A DNA stretch of 45,750 bases from positions 1 through 45,750 of the forward strand of contig MVAQ01000177.1 in the NCBI GenBank assembly GCA_014825775.1, written 5' to 3'. The notes under the pieces were generated by a model. That model saw only the letters and a list, made by a program, of their open reading frames with translations. It was not told the origin of the DNA and searched no databases. The position numbers and the translations under genes were made by a program. Below are positions 10,189-23,000 of this stretch, one piece after another. This DNA is from Krasilnikovozyma curviuscula. Lineage: Eukaryota; Basidiomycota; Tremellomycetes; Cystofilobasidiales; Mrakiaceae. The stretch's first letter is position 1; every line of letters begins with the position of its first letter.

Positions 10189-12844
10189 TTAGAAATCAAA
10201 CCCTTCTCTTCTGAACTGCTCCAAATCAGCGCCGTGCACAGCTCGTTCCGCCAGATCCGGTCTATCCATTGCGAAAAACGACCTCCTCAGTGTGCTCCAT
10301 AAGTTCTGGGATCTGTCGTTATTTTGACCACCAGGTCCTGAGATAGGAACAGCTTGAGTGTCCTGCATCCTGAGGGCAGACAGAAGATGCTCGGCTGCTT
10401 CTTTGTACACTCCCAGATTCAAACACGAGACACCAAGATTATAGATTGCTCGTGTAAACACTGGATTGAGTTCCAACGCATGTCGGTATGCATCAACAGC
10501 TTCCTCTGACCGCCCTCCATTGGCGAGAGTCGCACCCAGCCGATTCCAGAGCAGAAAGTCCTGAAACCAAACCATCATTGGCACTCACATATTTAAACAC
10601 AGAGAGAGAGAGAGAAGAAGCTTACTCTTGGCCTGACACTTAAAGCAGAACCCCAGCAGTCTGTAGCTTTGTCATATTCGCTGTTGCTGTAGAAGAGAAG
10701 ACCTAAGCACATCTGAACGTCCGCATCAACCTCTCCTTTCCCCTGCATTGACCTGGCAATGTTAAGATAAGCCTGCGTCAGAGAGTCGTGTAGCGTCCAG
10801 GGGTTTGTTTGAGTTCCCTGAGTGTTGCCTGCCAAGTCTGCTGGAAGTGGTGGAGCTTGAGACGGGAAAAGGAGTGTGAGGTGACGGTGAAGAGTGAGGA
10901 GAGATGCGAGATCGTAAGATTCATTGGTGTATGAGATTGAGAGGGACTGCGGCAAACGGTGAACAGGTCAGAAAATATCTCAGCTCGGTACAATGTAGGA
11001 CCCTAACGTACCATGGACGCATTCGCAAGACTCGGGACAATCTTGTCTCTAAGTTCAGGCTGCTTTACCAACAGATCTTCAAAAGCTTCAACGCCTCTTC
11101 TCAACGCACCCATACCCATGATCTCTTGTTCATTCATTGTGAGACTCTCTCCCAACAACTTCCAAGTTTCCGCTTCTTCCAGAGATCCAGACGCAATGTG
11201 TTGAGGATGAGATGGTGGAAGCTGTAGTGCTGCTTCAAGAGCGAGAGTCGCTTCCGACAGCGAAGAGACCGTTGAGAGAAGCCGCTGCGCGTGATTCAAC
11301 GGTGCTGGGTGGTTTAGGAAGGCGTTGTTGGGTTCTGTACAGTAGGAGTATTTAATTTTCTGTCATACAGGAAAAGAAGTCTTTCAAACAAAGAGCACCC
11401 TCACCAAATTTGTATTCTCCCAACCTTGGAAATCCGCGGTCGTCAATTGTACCAATCAAAGGATCTTCTAAGCCGGATGAAAAGTCTTCCGATCTTTCAT
11501 TGAAGAACTTTTGTCGCTCTTCATCCTCTAGAAGTTCCTCAGATGCAGAAGGAGCAGACCCATTAGCGAATTGAGAATACTCTGCTTCCCAGTTAGCCAA
11601 GTTATTGAGGGGAGCACCAGCGTGAGCAGCGCTAAATCGATAGTTGACCAGCGTCAGCGAGAAGAAGGCTGACAAGGTTACAAGAGAAAGCGTTTGGCTC
11701 ACTTCCAGGTAGCCTCTAGACTAGCATCGTTACCACCTGCTGCCTGAGGTGCTTCAGACTCGGCGGCTACTTTCATACTCCTCTCGAATGCTTCTTCCAG
11801 CCTCCTCTCCTCGTCCTGACCCGCACCGGGACCTAACTCTTGGAATCTGCTAAATTCAGCACTATTCATGTGACCACTACCATATCCAAAGCTACCAATA
11901 GCTCCTGCAGAGTAGTGACTGAATTCAGCATCCCACTGTGAGTTTTGAGGCTGAACTAATAGTTCTCTTCCCTTTCCTTTACCGTTATCGGCGGCTGTCA
12001 TGAAAGCGTTGCTCCATGCCGAGTCTAAGTCATGGTGGTGCTGGGGTACAGGGGCGTGGTGTTGCGGTGGAGGACGCTGATGTCGATTGTGCTGGTCCCA
12101 GCTCTGAGCGAGCGCCTGAGAAAACTGGACGTCGAACGAAGCTGGTGAAGGTGTCGACCGGGTCTGTAGGAAGTCTGAAGACCAGTTGCTGATTGGCCCG
12201 GATGATGCTGCGGGTGAACCCTGCTGCTGCTGCTGTTGCTGTTGAGGTCCTCTGCTGGCGGATGGGAAATGACGAAGCTGAGGTCGATATTAAGACGTCA
12301 GTGGACACGCTTCTTACGGATAAGGAAGGGTCATCATAATCTTACTGATGATCCAGATGCACCTTGAGAAGATCCCACAAATCGGTCCTAAAAAGAAAGA
12401 CAGAACAAGTACAAGACGTCAGCAATCCAAACGCCTCCGTTAGATGAAGTTCTGCAGGGCTGATGAAAGATCAGTCACCCAAATTCTTCTCTCCTAGAGA
12501 AGAAATCATGTTGTGATTCCCTTCTGGCTATGCTTGCCCCTCCCACTGAGCGAGTCTGGTCCTCATTCTCACAGCGTTTTCTCGCTTTCATAACAAAAGG
12601 CCTGTTCCTTCCACTTGCTCAACTCTTTCCATCTACTCTTTCTTTCCTGGATTCACTTCACCAACGCCATGAAACGGCTGTACAAGAACGTCTTTTTCCA
12701 GCAAGGAAAGGGAGAGCATTGGTCTCTCCCCACATGGGTGGTACTTACCCGCTGAGAACCAGGGTCAGCGCTTTGTCCCTTTGCAAGGCTAGCGAGAGGA
12801 TTTGAGGGACCCTTGTGACCGTTTCCAGACATGAGAGTGGCCAT
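10189..12844 (-). CDS. PEX5: Peroxisomal targeting signal 1 receptor (peroxin-5), 651 aa
   Basis: Seven exons (12844-12749, 12387-12346, 12277-11703, 11631-11405, 11334-11012, 10946-10626, 10560-10189) keep frame. PEX5 binds C-terminal PTS1 signals in the cytosol with its TPR domain and docks at PEX13/PEX14. The N-half carries four WxxxF/Y docking motifs: NWSSDF near 77, AWSNAF near 133, QWDAEF near 160 and NWEAEY near 253. The C-half has TPR repeats, including LLWNRLGATLANGGRSEEAV and AIYNLGVSCLNLGVYKEAAE, diagnostic of PEX5. The N-terminus (NPL, then SQRDRF) matches the family. At residue 11, where human PEX5 has its monoubiquitinated Cys, this protein has Lys. A glutamine run lies near residue 60. 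Intron 1 is 361 nt, far longer than the other introns. Length fits fungal PEX5. Confidence 0.95.
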
Positions 12845-13082
12845 CGTTCGGATTCAGGGAGAAGAAATTGCTGCTGTCCGAGTAAAATGGGGTTGGGGTG
12901 AGGTCGAAACTCCTTTGGTCGCCGCCGCTTTCCTTTTAGCCGGCTACCACATCGTGAAAATGAAATCTAAGCAGTCGACGAAGCAGTTGGGCTTTGTCTA
13001 TTTTTCTTTCTTTCTTTCTTTCTTTCTTTTCTTTCTTTGGATTGAAGAAACAAAGGGGGTTTAAGGAAATCTTAAAGCAAAA
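12845..13082. repeat. Intergenic with TTTC microsatellite
   Basis: Upstream of PEX5, a TTTC tetranucleotide run on the plus strand spans about 13003-13040, slightly interrupted. The rest should be the PEX5 promoter; no gene is visible. Confidence 0.7.
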
Positions 13083-13860
13083 CATTACTTAATAGCGACA
13101 GTCCACATAAGCAAACGCAATTCTGAAGTCTCTGAAGAAGGCGCCTCGACAACATCACTATCTTGATATATCTCATCCGTCACCACCCCCGTGACCTTCA
13201 GGTCCTTCAGTAAGAAGCTTCTGGTGTTCCCAAACGATCTTTGTCTACCAAGGTTAACACGATGAAGAGAGAATTGGCGACAAGAATACAAGCTGTTGCT
13301 TCCTGTCCATCCCAGCTATAATAACCTGCTGTTCGAACGCTGACGGTTGAAGCACTCGGTGATCTGAGATCTGGTATGGCATTTAACTGCATGTGAGAGC
13401 GCGGCGCCCCTGCGCTTTACAAATTCGAGGAATCACACAGCCGAATAGACGTCGGAGAAAGGCTTCGGTTCTTCTGCGTCTCCTTTTCGTCTCTCTGATC
13501 CTGATCATGATGCGGCCCGACAATTTCTCCACCTGATCTTTGAGGTGAAGTCACCAAGCTGGCAGGTCGAAGCTGTCAGCCGAGTCATCGTCTTGAAGAC
13601 AACTTTGGGCTGAGGCTATCAGATACTTAGAGTACAACGTGCTTAGGAGCATCCTTTGTTTTCGGATCCAGCTCTCGTTTCCACTGTTTCGTGATCTCTA
13701 CCACCGCGGCGTACTTTGAGCTTTCTGTTGATTTTGCTCTAAGTACCTCCAGCACTGCACTGTGTCTTTCGGTCAATGTTCAACAAGGATCGAGACCACG
13801 TCTCGTCTCACCAAAATCTGTTCTGCAGCAGGTGCTATGCGTATTCTACATCAAAAGAGA
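13083..13860 (-). pseudogene. Probable decayed or unresolved small gene
   Basis: On the minus strand, protein-like sequence runs through successive frames: APAAEQILVRRDVVS, then ERHSAVLEVLRAKSTESSKY and EITKQWKRELDPKTKD, then YSKYLIASAQSCLQDDD, then SGGEIVGPHHDQDQRDEKE. The pieces follow one another without gaps, but each junction needs a one-base frame change rather than a plausible intron. The downstream part can splice normally: a GTAAAG donor near 13420 to a CTCAG acceptor near 13366, then AGYYSWDGQEATACILVANS, and a GTAGAC intron to a terminus ending MWTVAIK and TAA near 13088. I do not recognise the family. It may be a pseudogene, a gene with sequence errors, or one whose exons I cannot solve. 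Confidence 0.35.
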
Positions 13861-14093
13861 GGCGTTACTAATGCTTATATCTGTAGTGAGAGAAGGAAAG
13901 AAGACTGTCAGTCATTGCAAGATACAACAAGGAATATAGAGTAAACGATCTACACACAAATCCTGATTCTCCCAGAAGACGAGTGACACGGTCATCGCTG
14001 ACGCACAAAAAATAAAAATAAAATGAAATAAAAACAATCGAGAATGATCAGCTTCACCATGTTAGAGTGGCTGCTGCTTCAGGACCTCGGCAC
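13861..14093. other. Intergenic spacer
   Basis: Sequence between the decayed gene and the 3' end of the RasGEF gene. It contains an A-rich stretch (AAAATAAAAATAAAATG-like, about 14009-14035) that could be terminator or poly(A)-associated. Nothing else is supported. Confidence 0.4.
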
Positions 14094-17000
14094 TCACTCT
14101 CTTTCTCTAGCTTCTAGCTGACAACTTCTCTTATATAACTCCTCATCACTCCTCGCAACAACATCCTTGATCTGCAATTCGATGAAGTTCGTTATCGGCG
14201 CCAGCTGAGTCAAGTTGTAAGGTGCTGTCTGGTATTGTTGGATTTCTCGAATGATTTCAGCTGATTTCATTCGTTTACCGAAGTTGATGAGACGCCCGTC
14301 GCCTGAGAGGTAGTTAGGGTTTCCATCCTCGATGAACGTGAGGAACGTAAGGTAAACACCTGAGAAGGGAGAGACAAGAGACTTATTTGTTAGTCTTTGA
14401 ACATATTCAATGGCAAAAAGAGCGAAGGAATGAACCCTCCACGTAAAACTTTACTGACCAAGGAAGGGAACACAAGGGGGCAATATGTTCCTCAGTCGCT
14501 CTCTGTATCCAGCAAAGTTCTTCGAAGAATCCAGACTTTTGTCCACAACTTCAAGCATAGCTGCAGTCTTTGTATTGATAGCTTCCCATGTCCTCTTCAA
14601 CCGCGATATTGGAGCAAGGTTGAGACCAGCTATGATAGCGGCCATCGTTGAGAAGTTGTTAAGGTTGAGACATCGCTACATCGAAACAAGGCTGAATGAG
14701 CGATAGAGCTGAAATGGAAATGAAATTACTGAAACTCACCTCAGCAGTGTACACGAAATGCTTGACAACAGCAGCTCTCTTTTTAACGTCGTTCTCTGCG
14801 AGGATTGCAATTGCGACCCACTTAGATATCTTGTTGCTGAACCTGATGATCTCCTTGATGTTGACCGCAGCATCTTGGTTGGCTGGGTCACTCCAAGCTT
14901 TCCTTAAGCACTCATTCGGCCGAATCTTGTTGTAAATCCTTGAGTCCATGATAGTTAGTTGTCGAGCGAGTTCCAGCGGGTCGATGTCTAACAGCTTCAG
15001 GTCTTTGGAACTTCGAGGTACGATGGACGCTGGTGGAAACACGCTGTTGTTGAGAGTCATTTTGCGAGCGAGGAAGTTGTCACCAGCTTTTTGCTGTATT
15101 TCGAAACCAAACTGTTAGACAGCGATGGGAAGATGGAGAAGAGAATTTAACTGACTCTGCTCTCAATGGACCGTATCAGCTGCTTAGAGGGTAGAGACAT
15201 TTCAGGTGGCATGTTCTGAGCAAAGTTCAAGAATTTATCCAAGATGGGTTTGTCTTCGCTGTCGTTCAGGTGCTGTTCTATCCAAGCTTTGATGATATTA
15301 AACACTCTGCAGGAAATCAAATTGAACGTCAGATATTTTTTGGTTGCTCTGAAACAAGAAGGAGCAAGAAACGAACCTCAATCGGATTGGCTTTAGTTTG
15401 TTGATGGTCCAATCTCTCAACTCATCATCAGTCAATCCATCTGGTGGCTGAATCTGAAACCTCTGTACCAGAGCATCAAACACCTCATTCGATGTACTGA
15501 AAGATTTATAGGTCATCAAGAAAGTGTGGTTAAAGTTGGAATCTAAGCGAAAATCGGAGATCAGTCAGCTTTTGAGATTGACGATGGAGACCCTAGAGTG
15601 ACGACTCACCAAGATTATCGTGCAACGTCAACCTCTCAACCAAAGCCTTCAAAGTACCTCCTTTCACAGAACTTGGATTTCCTTCCACAAACACGAGGTC
15701 TTCGGGTACTCGATAACCGACACCAAGGTACCAAGGTGTTTCAGAGGGCAGCGGAGGCGAAACCGCAGGTACGTTCCCACCAAAGAATTTCCTTAACTTC
15801 TTGCTAGATTGAGGAGAATGCCCACCTGCGAAATCAGAATAGCAATGGCAGTCAGATTCGTGTGTGGCTCTATCTCTGGAAAATCTCCACTCACTCTCAT
15901 CACTTTCCCTCCGCATGGGGTTGATCCTTGGATTCGGATATGCACCTTGCCGCCCATTTATGTTCGAGAACGAAACAACTGAGCCATTGACAGACTCAGT
16001 AAGCAGACTGGACGTCGAGCCAATTGAAGCACCTCTTGGTCTGTTAAGGTTTCCAGTCAATGTTGTTGAACCAGTGGACGCCGTCGACCTGTGTAGACCA
16101 CCGTTCACTGAGTCCCTTGCTTCCATTTCGGCTTCTTCTCTCAGTCGTTCAGCTTCTTCATCGTCTTGTTCTGAGGTCTCTTCGTCCAATCCTCGTGCGA
16201 CCGCTCCTCGTCCTCTCATACTGCTGAGAAGCGACGATTTTCTGGACGCGATGGACCCACGTGAGATGGAATCCGTGGAAAGACGCTTGGAAGACCTTTT
16301 GATTGACGTTGATGTTCGTGAGGTTGGTAAAGGTGGGACATGTCTTCTCAGACCTATCCTGCCTTTGACACCTCTCTTGACGGCAAGATTCTGTTCCTGG
16401 GAAACTGTTGCAAGTCGACTGAATGATTTGAGAAGCGGTTTGAGAAGGAGGCTGATTCTGAATATCGTTGGAACAAAATCTTCATCTGGAAGAATCCCTG
16501 CTGAGGTGATCATCCAACCCAGAGAATCGGCGAGGGAGTCCGATTCTTGTTCGTAGCTGTTTAACGCTTCGTTCGCTTCCTTCACCAAGGAGGCATATGC
16601 TTCATCCCTGGCGCCAGGTGGGACATCCTCCCCGTCCAAATCAATTGCTCCAGCGATATCAAACGTTCGTGTGGTGGTTTGAATAGCACTGATTTTCTGA
16701 ACCAGTTCGAATTGCATAGCCAAAGTGTCTGCAATTGGACCATCATAGCTGTTGAATCCTTCGATTGATGATTCAGCTGAGGAGATAAGAGCTGCGACTT
16801 CTAGAGACGCGTCAATGGTGAAGGGGTACAGATTGAGTTCAAAGTTGTCTGCATCGGCCATGAAACCGTTTCTACCGTTGAGAGGTTGCGCAACGCCGAG
16901 TGAATCAAACCAGCCCCTCACCCTCCTGACGTTCTTCTTGTTGGGGTTGCTGGACTGGGAAGAGATTCCAAGACCGGTGATGATTGACTTCCCACCACCT

Positions 17001-18538
17001 CTTTCACGTTCAGCCTCCAACCCAAACGCAACAACCACCCTCTCCACGTCCTCCGCATCCATTGACACCCGTTCTCGGAGCTGAGCTGTTACGTCGTCAA
17101 AATCTTGATCGTGCTCCATTGTCCTCACCGAGAACACGAGTCTTGAGAGAGACCCTTGAACTTTTCGATGCGACACTTGAAGTAATTCAGATGAGAGTGA
17201 AGGTGAGCCAGCACTGGCAGATGTCCCAGGCAGGGAAGCGTCCATGACACCCGAGATATAGACCAAGTCTCGAATAGATGCAACGACGTATTCCAGTGCT
17301 TCTGATATTGATAGTGCTAGGGTTTCCCCTGAAGAGGATGGTGCTGTGGAGGATGACGGTGGACCGTTGACGACTTCTTTGAGGGTCTTCAACGCTTGTC
17401 GAACTTTGAGAGCCAAGACAGGTACACCCTCAGCTTCAGGTGGAGCCAGCCTGTCTCTGATTTCCCTCGCCCTTCTCAAATCGATTTCCCTCGGATCTTC
17501 GAGCTCCTCTATTCCCAACGACCTCTCTCGAGAAGGCGGAGCGAGTTCCTCCTCCTCGTCGAGGGCCAACGTGGACAAGTCAATTTCCGCAGGTAAGTTT
17601 GCAGGTCCTGTACTGTTTTTGCCATTTACTGTACGCCGGAATGCGCTGCTATAGTGTTCGTGAGATTGGGTCGCAGGACTTTCAGCGACTGGCAAGTCCG
17701 TGGCGGTCTCACCAGTTACTGTGTTAAGGTAGAAGATCTGAGGAACAACAGAATGTTAGCTTGCAGAATACCCTTTCCAAAGGATGGTTTTACTGACATG
17801 GCCTCCAGCAGTTACCTAATGCACAAGGCAGCAGCAAAACGAAGAGTGGCGTTAGACAGCGAACCTTGCTTCGCGGTATAGCACTTGAGCGAGCTGGGGA
17901 TGAAACTGACCTGTGGAATCCAAGCATCGGCTGGGTCTTCATAACCTGGGTCTCCCGTTATCCCATTCACATCTCTGCTGTATCTCCTGCTGATTTTCTG
18001 AGCTGCTGAGGCACTAGACTGGTGGTTGTTGTGCCTGAGGTGACCGAGCTCAGAAGGGCTGTTGTCGGCCATTCGATCCTCACTTCGATTCTGCTGCTGC
18101 TGATGCAAGAGATCCTCGAGCTCATCTTCCTGAAGCTTCGCTACATAGTTTGAAGGCAGCCATCTGCATTAGAAAAACGTATTGAACCAGTCAGCGAGAC
18201 GGGTCCCTTTGTGTTTCTTTTTCTTGTCCTTCCTCACCCTCTTTCTCCATCTATGACTCCATCCCACCAGCCTGAATCCAAAGTATTGTAGACCTGTATA
18301 ATAGCAGAGCAAGGTTTGAATATCTCAGTCGACCTGTCTTCGAGGCAAAGGCAAGCAGCAAGAGAGAAAATGGAAAGGGGAGCCACTGTTCCCTCGAACG
18401 GACCTCGATGATATCCCCTCTCTTGAACGACAAAGAGGACGCGTCTGATGACTCATAATCAAATAGAGCCTTCACAAAGAAAGAAGGCACCTCTTCCTCT
18501 GTTGTGCTGAGATCAGACAGAGGCGAGGACGACACCAT
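14094..18538 (-). CDS. CDC25: Cdc25-type Ras guanine nucleotide exchange factor with SH3 and WW-like modules, 1247 aa
   Basis: Ten exons (18538-18404, 18293-18238, 18163-17911, 17815-17798, 17737-15610, 15542-15377, 15306-15156, 15093-14740, 14675-14459, 14359-14094) keep frame. It should load GTP onto Ras at the plasma membrane, upstream of cAMP and MAPK signalling. Order: an SH3 domain at about 20-78 (FFVKALFDYE, GDIIE|VYNTLDSGWWDGV, GWLPSNYV); a WW-like segment at about 143-172 (AWIPQ|VTAGGH|IFYLNTVTGE) lacking the second Trp; a long disordered, Ser-rich region with basic stretches; a REM/RasGEF-N domain at about 840-935 (HTFLMTYKSFST); and the catalytic RasGEF domain at about 985-1225 (DPLELARQLTIMDSRIYNKI, FSTMAAIIAGLNLAPISRL, PFLGVYLTFLTFIEDGNP). 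Intron 1 has an unusual GTCCGT donor but restores the SH3 core exactly. Exon 4 is an 18-bp microexon. Gene symbol is by family; orthology to a particular named gene is inferred. Confidence 0.93.
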
Positions 18539-20071
18539 CGTTGGCTGTTTCAAACTATTCCCGCTCGCTGTTTCCTTTCCTCCTGCCCTCTGCTAACACA
18601 GGCCCAACCTGACTGAGAACGCCCTGTTGGATCCCTTGGGCTTGAGGCAAAATGATAGCCCTTCTATAGCTGCAAGGACGGCAGGAAGGATGTGTTTGGT
18701 CGAGGGAAGGTCAGAGAGGCATGTCACTCGCCCAATTTCAGCTTCTATTTAGTGGCGCCTTGACCTTGCCTCTGCGTTATCAGAAGAGATCTACAGAACT
18801 AGAAGTTTCAAACAAACACACTATCCCAATTTTGGGGTTGCATTGGGGTGAATCAAATGGAGACTCTCATCAGGAAACAGCACTGGTCCTTTGAAAGTAG
18901 CTGGTTTAAGAGACAAGCTCAGCCGTAAAAACCTTCACTGAGATGAAGATTCAGAGGATAGTTTCCCTTCTCGAGAAAAAACGGAAATTTTCGTATTAAA
19001 CTTTCACTTAGAGGGGAAGAGGTGGAGAAGGAATACCTGTCAGTGAGTCGATAAGAAGTGCGATGAAAGTGTTAGATCTTTCCGTCTTCCCTCCACTTCG
19101 AAACAATTTCCCCAAAAGAAGAGTAATTATTAGCGGAGGGACGTTTTAATATCCTTACTATGCTTTGAGATAATCCAAACGTAGTAAATCTCTCCTCCGA
19201 GTGGAAAACCCAAGATGGGAGCGTGCGAACATCTCGCATCAATATCCCTTGAAGCAACTCTGTCGTCACCAATCTCCATCAACGAAACCCTAACAACTAA
19301 ATAAATTCTCTGGCTTGTAGCCAAGTGCACAATAAGTGTGACTACCTGCCGCTGCTGTGAAGAATCAGCGTCTACCAGAGTTGTTTACGTTCTTTTTTAA
19401 TCTGTAACTTGTATTCTTTCCTATAATGTGGCTGCTAACAAAAGGCTCAAATAAAAGAACTTGTATATCCAACTTTTCATCTCTGACTTCAGCAACCCAA
19501 CATACGACGAGGAGCGGTGTCGATGCTGCTGGTATCACAAGAACAGCACATAACAGGGTCGACTTCCGCAACATCGACGCTACTACCTTGAGCAAGGTTC
19601 ACCGTCAATATAGCTCATTACAAAAAGAAGTTCCTTAACTTTCTTTTACTTTCAGAAAATCCTATACTGTGGTGTATCGAGACTTATGTTTCTTCTAGTG
19701 AGGCGGTGGTTTCACTCAGAGCATCATTGCGGCAGCACAGCGAAAGATGAACCGATAATAATCTTAAAATCTCCAGCAACGACACCCCACTGTTACCTCT
19801 CAAGCTCTCTTTTCTCTCGACCTTCTATTAACTTCTTGGTTGGGACGGCTTGGGTTTAGCGGCAGTGAGTGATGTCGTGTGAGACGGCCAAACTTCCGCT
19901 CACTTTCTCGGTTGTCAGTTTGTAGCACACTGGTTGCAGTACTAACTCTATATCTCTCTACTTCCAGCTATACTACTCATTAGATTGAACTCCGGATAAC
20001 CCTACGAGACGCAGTGTTGACATCTGCTTAAAAGCAGGTGTTTAAACACCGCCTACCCGGCTCTGAGAAAC
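18539..20071. promoter_or_regulatory. Divergent promoter region between RasGEF and glucan synthase genes
   Basis: 1.53 kb separates the two divergent start codons and should contain both promoters and 5' leaders. Short open frames occur, including a 69-codon minus-strand frame near 19365-19570 with a hydrophobic start, but none has supporting homology or splice sites. No transposon remnant was recognised. Confidence 0.5.
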
Positions 20072-23000
20072 ATGCGGCAGCCGATGAAACCTTTTCAACG
20101 ATGGCTGGATATCACGCTGCTACTTCTTCTGCCCTGTACTCAAGGATTGAAGTACACTCCCAGTTTAGTGGACTACAACTTGAACGTTAACCAGACAGCC
20201 AGCAATCCGCTGGACTACTCTGCGACGAGGGGCACCGGGCGGTCTCAGAACTATACCGCCAGCCCTACGAACTGGAGAGCTCTACCGTTCTACAACATCA
20301 TGCTGGACAAATGGGGAGTGAGTCCTAGCCCTAATTCTATGTTTTTGATTCGCTGGCTGCGCTAAGTGGTGGCGCTGTCTGACCGGATACCTCGTCTCGC
20401 CCTTGTTATGTATCTGCCTGCTTCTAGGATGGCGACCCTACCAACAATGCTTTCTTTGGGACTGACTTCGAAGTGAGTAATGAGACTGCTTCTTTCTCAG
20501 AGAGATTGTTCTGACCACCTTTCATTGTCGACTGGTTTAAGAATGACCCGACACAGACTGCTTTTCGATTCGGTGGGGATGTCAAGGGTCTTCTGTACAG
20601 GCTGGATTACATACAAGGGCTAGGAACAAAAGTCATCTATATCGCGGGAACTATCTTCCTTCAGATGCCATGGCAGGCCGACTCATACTCGCCAGTTGAC
20701 TTTTCGGTGGTCGACCCGCACTGGGGAACTGTGGACGACTGGAGAGATTTGGCAGATGAGATCCACAGGAGAGGAATGTATCTCATGCTGGATTTTACTG
20801 TTGGAACGATGGCAGACTTCATCGGATTCGAAGGGTTCGTTGCTGAATCATTTTGGAAAGGTTACTCTAACCTCGCCTCGTTCCCGGCTTCTCACTCCAT
20901 TCTCTCCGCCTACCAGACACTTGAATTCCTCAACACCATTCTCTTTGAATGAATACAACGCTGAGTGGAAGTACCCTGCCTACCACCCCTGGTTTGTCAA
21001 CACGTATCAGGACTTCTCGGTTAGCGTTTCGCAATTCATATGGTTCAGGCTTTGATTTGCTTCCTGACTTGACCTCTCCGTTCGAACGTTCAAGTATAAC
21101 AACAGCATCATCGATGTCAGTCGCTCAGTCCTGTTCGTGTCCCTCCCTTGAGCTTCGGACTGACATTTCTTGCGCCGTTTCGCTAGAATTGTAACACGCC
21201 CACTTTTTGGCAAGACAACGGAACGACTCTGGACGTCGAGTTTGCTACGTGTTATGCTTCTGAGTTTGATCAGTATGGAGATATGGAATCCTTCGGTGTC
21301 CAGTAAGCAACTTCACACGAGTCAAGTGGAACATTGATCTGACTTTGTTTTCACACAGCCCTTACTGGCAACGACAGCTATCCAAGTTCTCAGGTGTTCA
21401 AGACCGTCTCAGAGAATGGAATCCAGCAGTCATGGCCAAGATCCAAGTCTTCGCTTGTCTTGCGATCGCATCTCTCGATTTCGACGCCGTCAGGATCGAT
21501 AAAGCGTCTCAGCTCACCGTTGAGGGTCTCACTGCTTGGACTACTCATGTACGGGGGTGTGCATACAATTTGGGGAAGAAGAACTTTCTCATCTCAGGCG
21601 AAATACCCAATTTTGATACATTTGGTGCTCTCTACATGTAAGCCACATCTGCCGTCATCGTTGTTAGGTGCAATACAGAAATCTTCTTTTTTAAAACGTT
21701 AGTGGCCGAGGAAGGACACCCAGTCAATCTCCTGCTACCTATGATATCGCTACCAACCTTACCACCAACTCATCATCGTCCTACTTCTTGAGGAATGTAT
21801 CCCAAAACGGCATCGACTCGGTCGCTTTTCATTACTCCATCTACCGTGCGATTTCCAATTTGTTGTTCTTGGATCAAGCTGTCAATCTGGCGTTCGATCT
21901 CCCATTCGATTTTGTCGCTGCTTATAATCAGATGGTTCTCACAAATGACTTCGTCAACGCTGCAACTGGGGAATTCGACCCTCGACATCTCTAGTGAGTA
22001 CTTTTCTTATTATTATTATTTCCGTTTTGTCACTGAAGGTCTGTTTTGTTCACCTGTTTAATACAGTGGTGTGGAAAACTTTGATGTTTTCAGGTGGGGC
22101 TCTCTAGAATATGGTCCACAACGTTTCATCCTTGGATCCTTCATCACAACGCTGCTTATGCCTGGCATTCCACTTCACTATTATGGCGGAGAGCAGGGCT
22201 TCTACCTTTTCGACTCTAACTCGAACAACTATCTGTATGGTCGCCAGCCCATGTCCGCCAACACTGCATGGCAGCGTCATGGATGCTATCGTGTGGGATC
22301 AGAGAGCTACTTCAACATGGGGCTAGAACGAGCGCTGATTGGGTGCGAAGATGACTGGAACAGCCTGGATCACCTCGACATCACTTCTACCAACTACAGA
22401 ATCCTCTCTCACTTTCACCACGTCAGAGCGAACGTCCCTCTTTTGCAGGATGGTTTCTCTCTTTCCCATCTCGCCAACTTCACTAGTACAGTGTATCAAT
22501 CAGGCTGGGGCTCGGGAAATGATATAGGCTTGTGGTCTTCAGTCAGAGGGTCAAATCAATATCAACTGTTCACTAACGCTAATGGCACACAAATCTATCC
22601 GACATATGTATGGCTTCTCTACACCAATCTGAACGCCACGACCTCCTGGACGTTCAACTGCTCTCTACCAAATGGTGGCTTGCTGTCTCCTTTTTCAGCT
22701 GGAACTACTGTAAAAAATTTGATCTATCCCGTAAGTGTTTGTAATTTATTGCTTGTGCGACTCTGTTTTAATTGCCCCACCTACTTAGTTCGATACGCGC
22801 GTTCTTCGCAACTCGAGCACTTCCTTCTCCAACACCACCTCAACCGGTTGTCTCTCCAACCTCACCTTGACAGCATATGGATTTTCAATATACGTCCCTC
22901 TCACAGACTGGATTCCACCAAAGTCGCAGCTCATCTCCAGCTCACCTTCTCACGACTCTCGCATTCTCATTTCAACCCATAATAGCTCCCAAGTGAAAGT

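Noticed and set aside
12530..12805. Plus-strand frame opposite PEX5 intron 1
   Set aside because: It lies across the intron and first exon of a strongly supported minus-strand gene and has no recognisable domain.
16984..17654. Several long plus-strand frames opposite the large RasGEF exon
   Set aside because: Antisense shadows of a Ser/Arg-rich coding exon; composition follows the complementary codons.
19365..19570. 69-codon minus-strand frame with a hydrophobic N-terminus (MLRKSTLLCAVLVIPAA)
   Set aside because: It resembles a signal peptide, but the rest has no cysteines or family pattern, no splice sites, and it lies in a promoter region. Chance is likely.
20835..20916. Apparent frameshift in the glucan synthase amylase domain
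   Set aside because: Using the nearer GTTACT donor at 20861 breaks frame. The GTTCGT donor at 20835 restores GFEG joined to [13 protein letters not shown] exactly, so the gene is intact.
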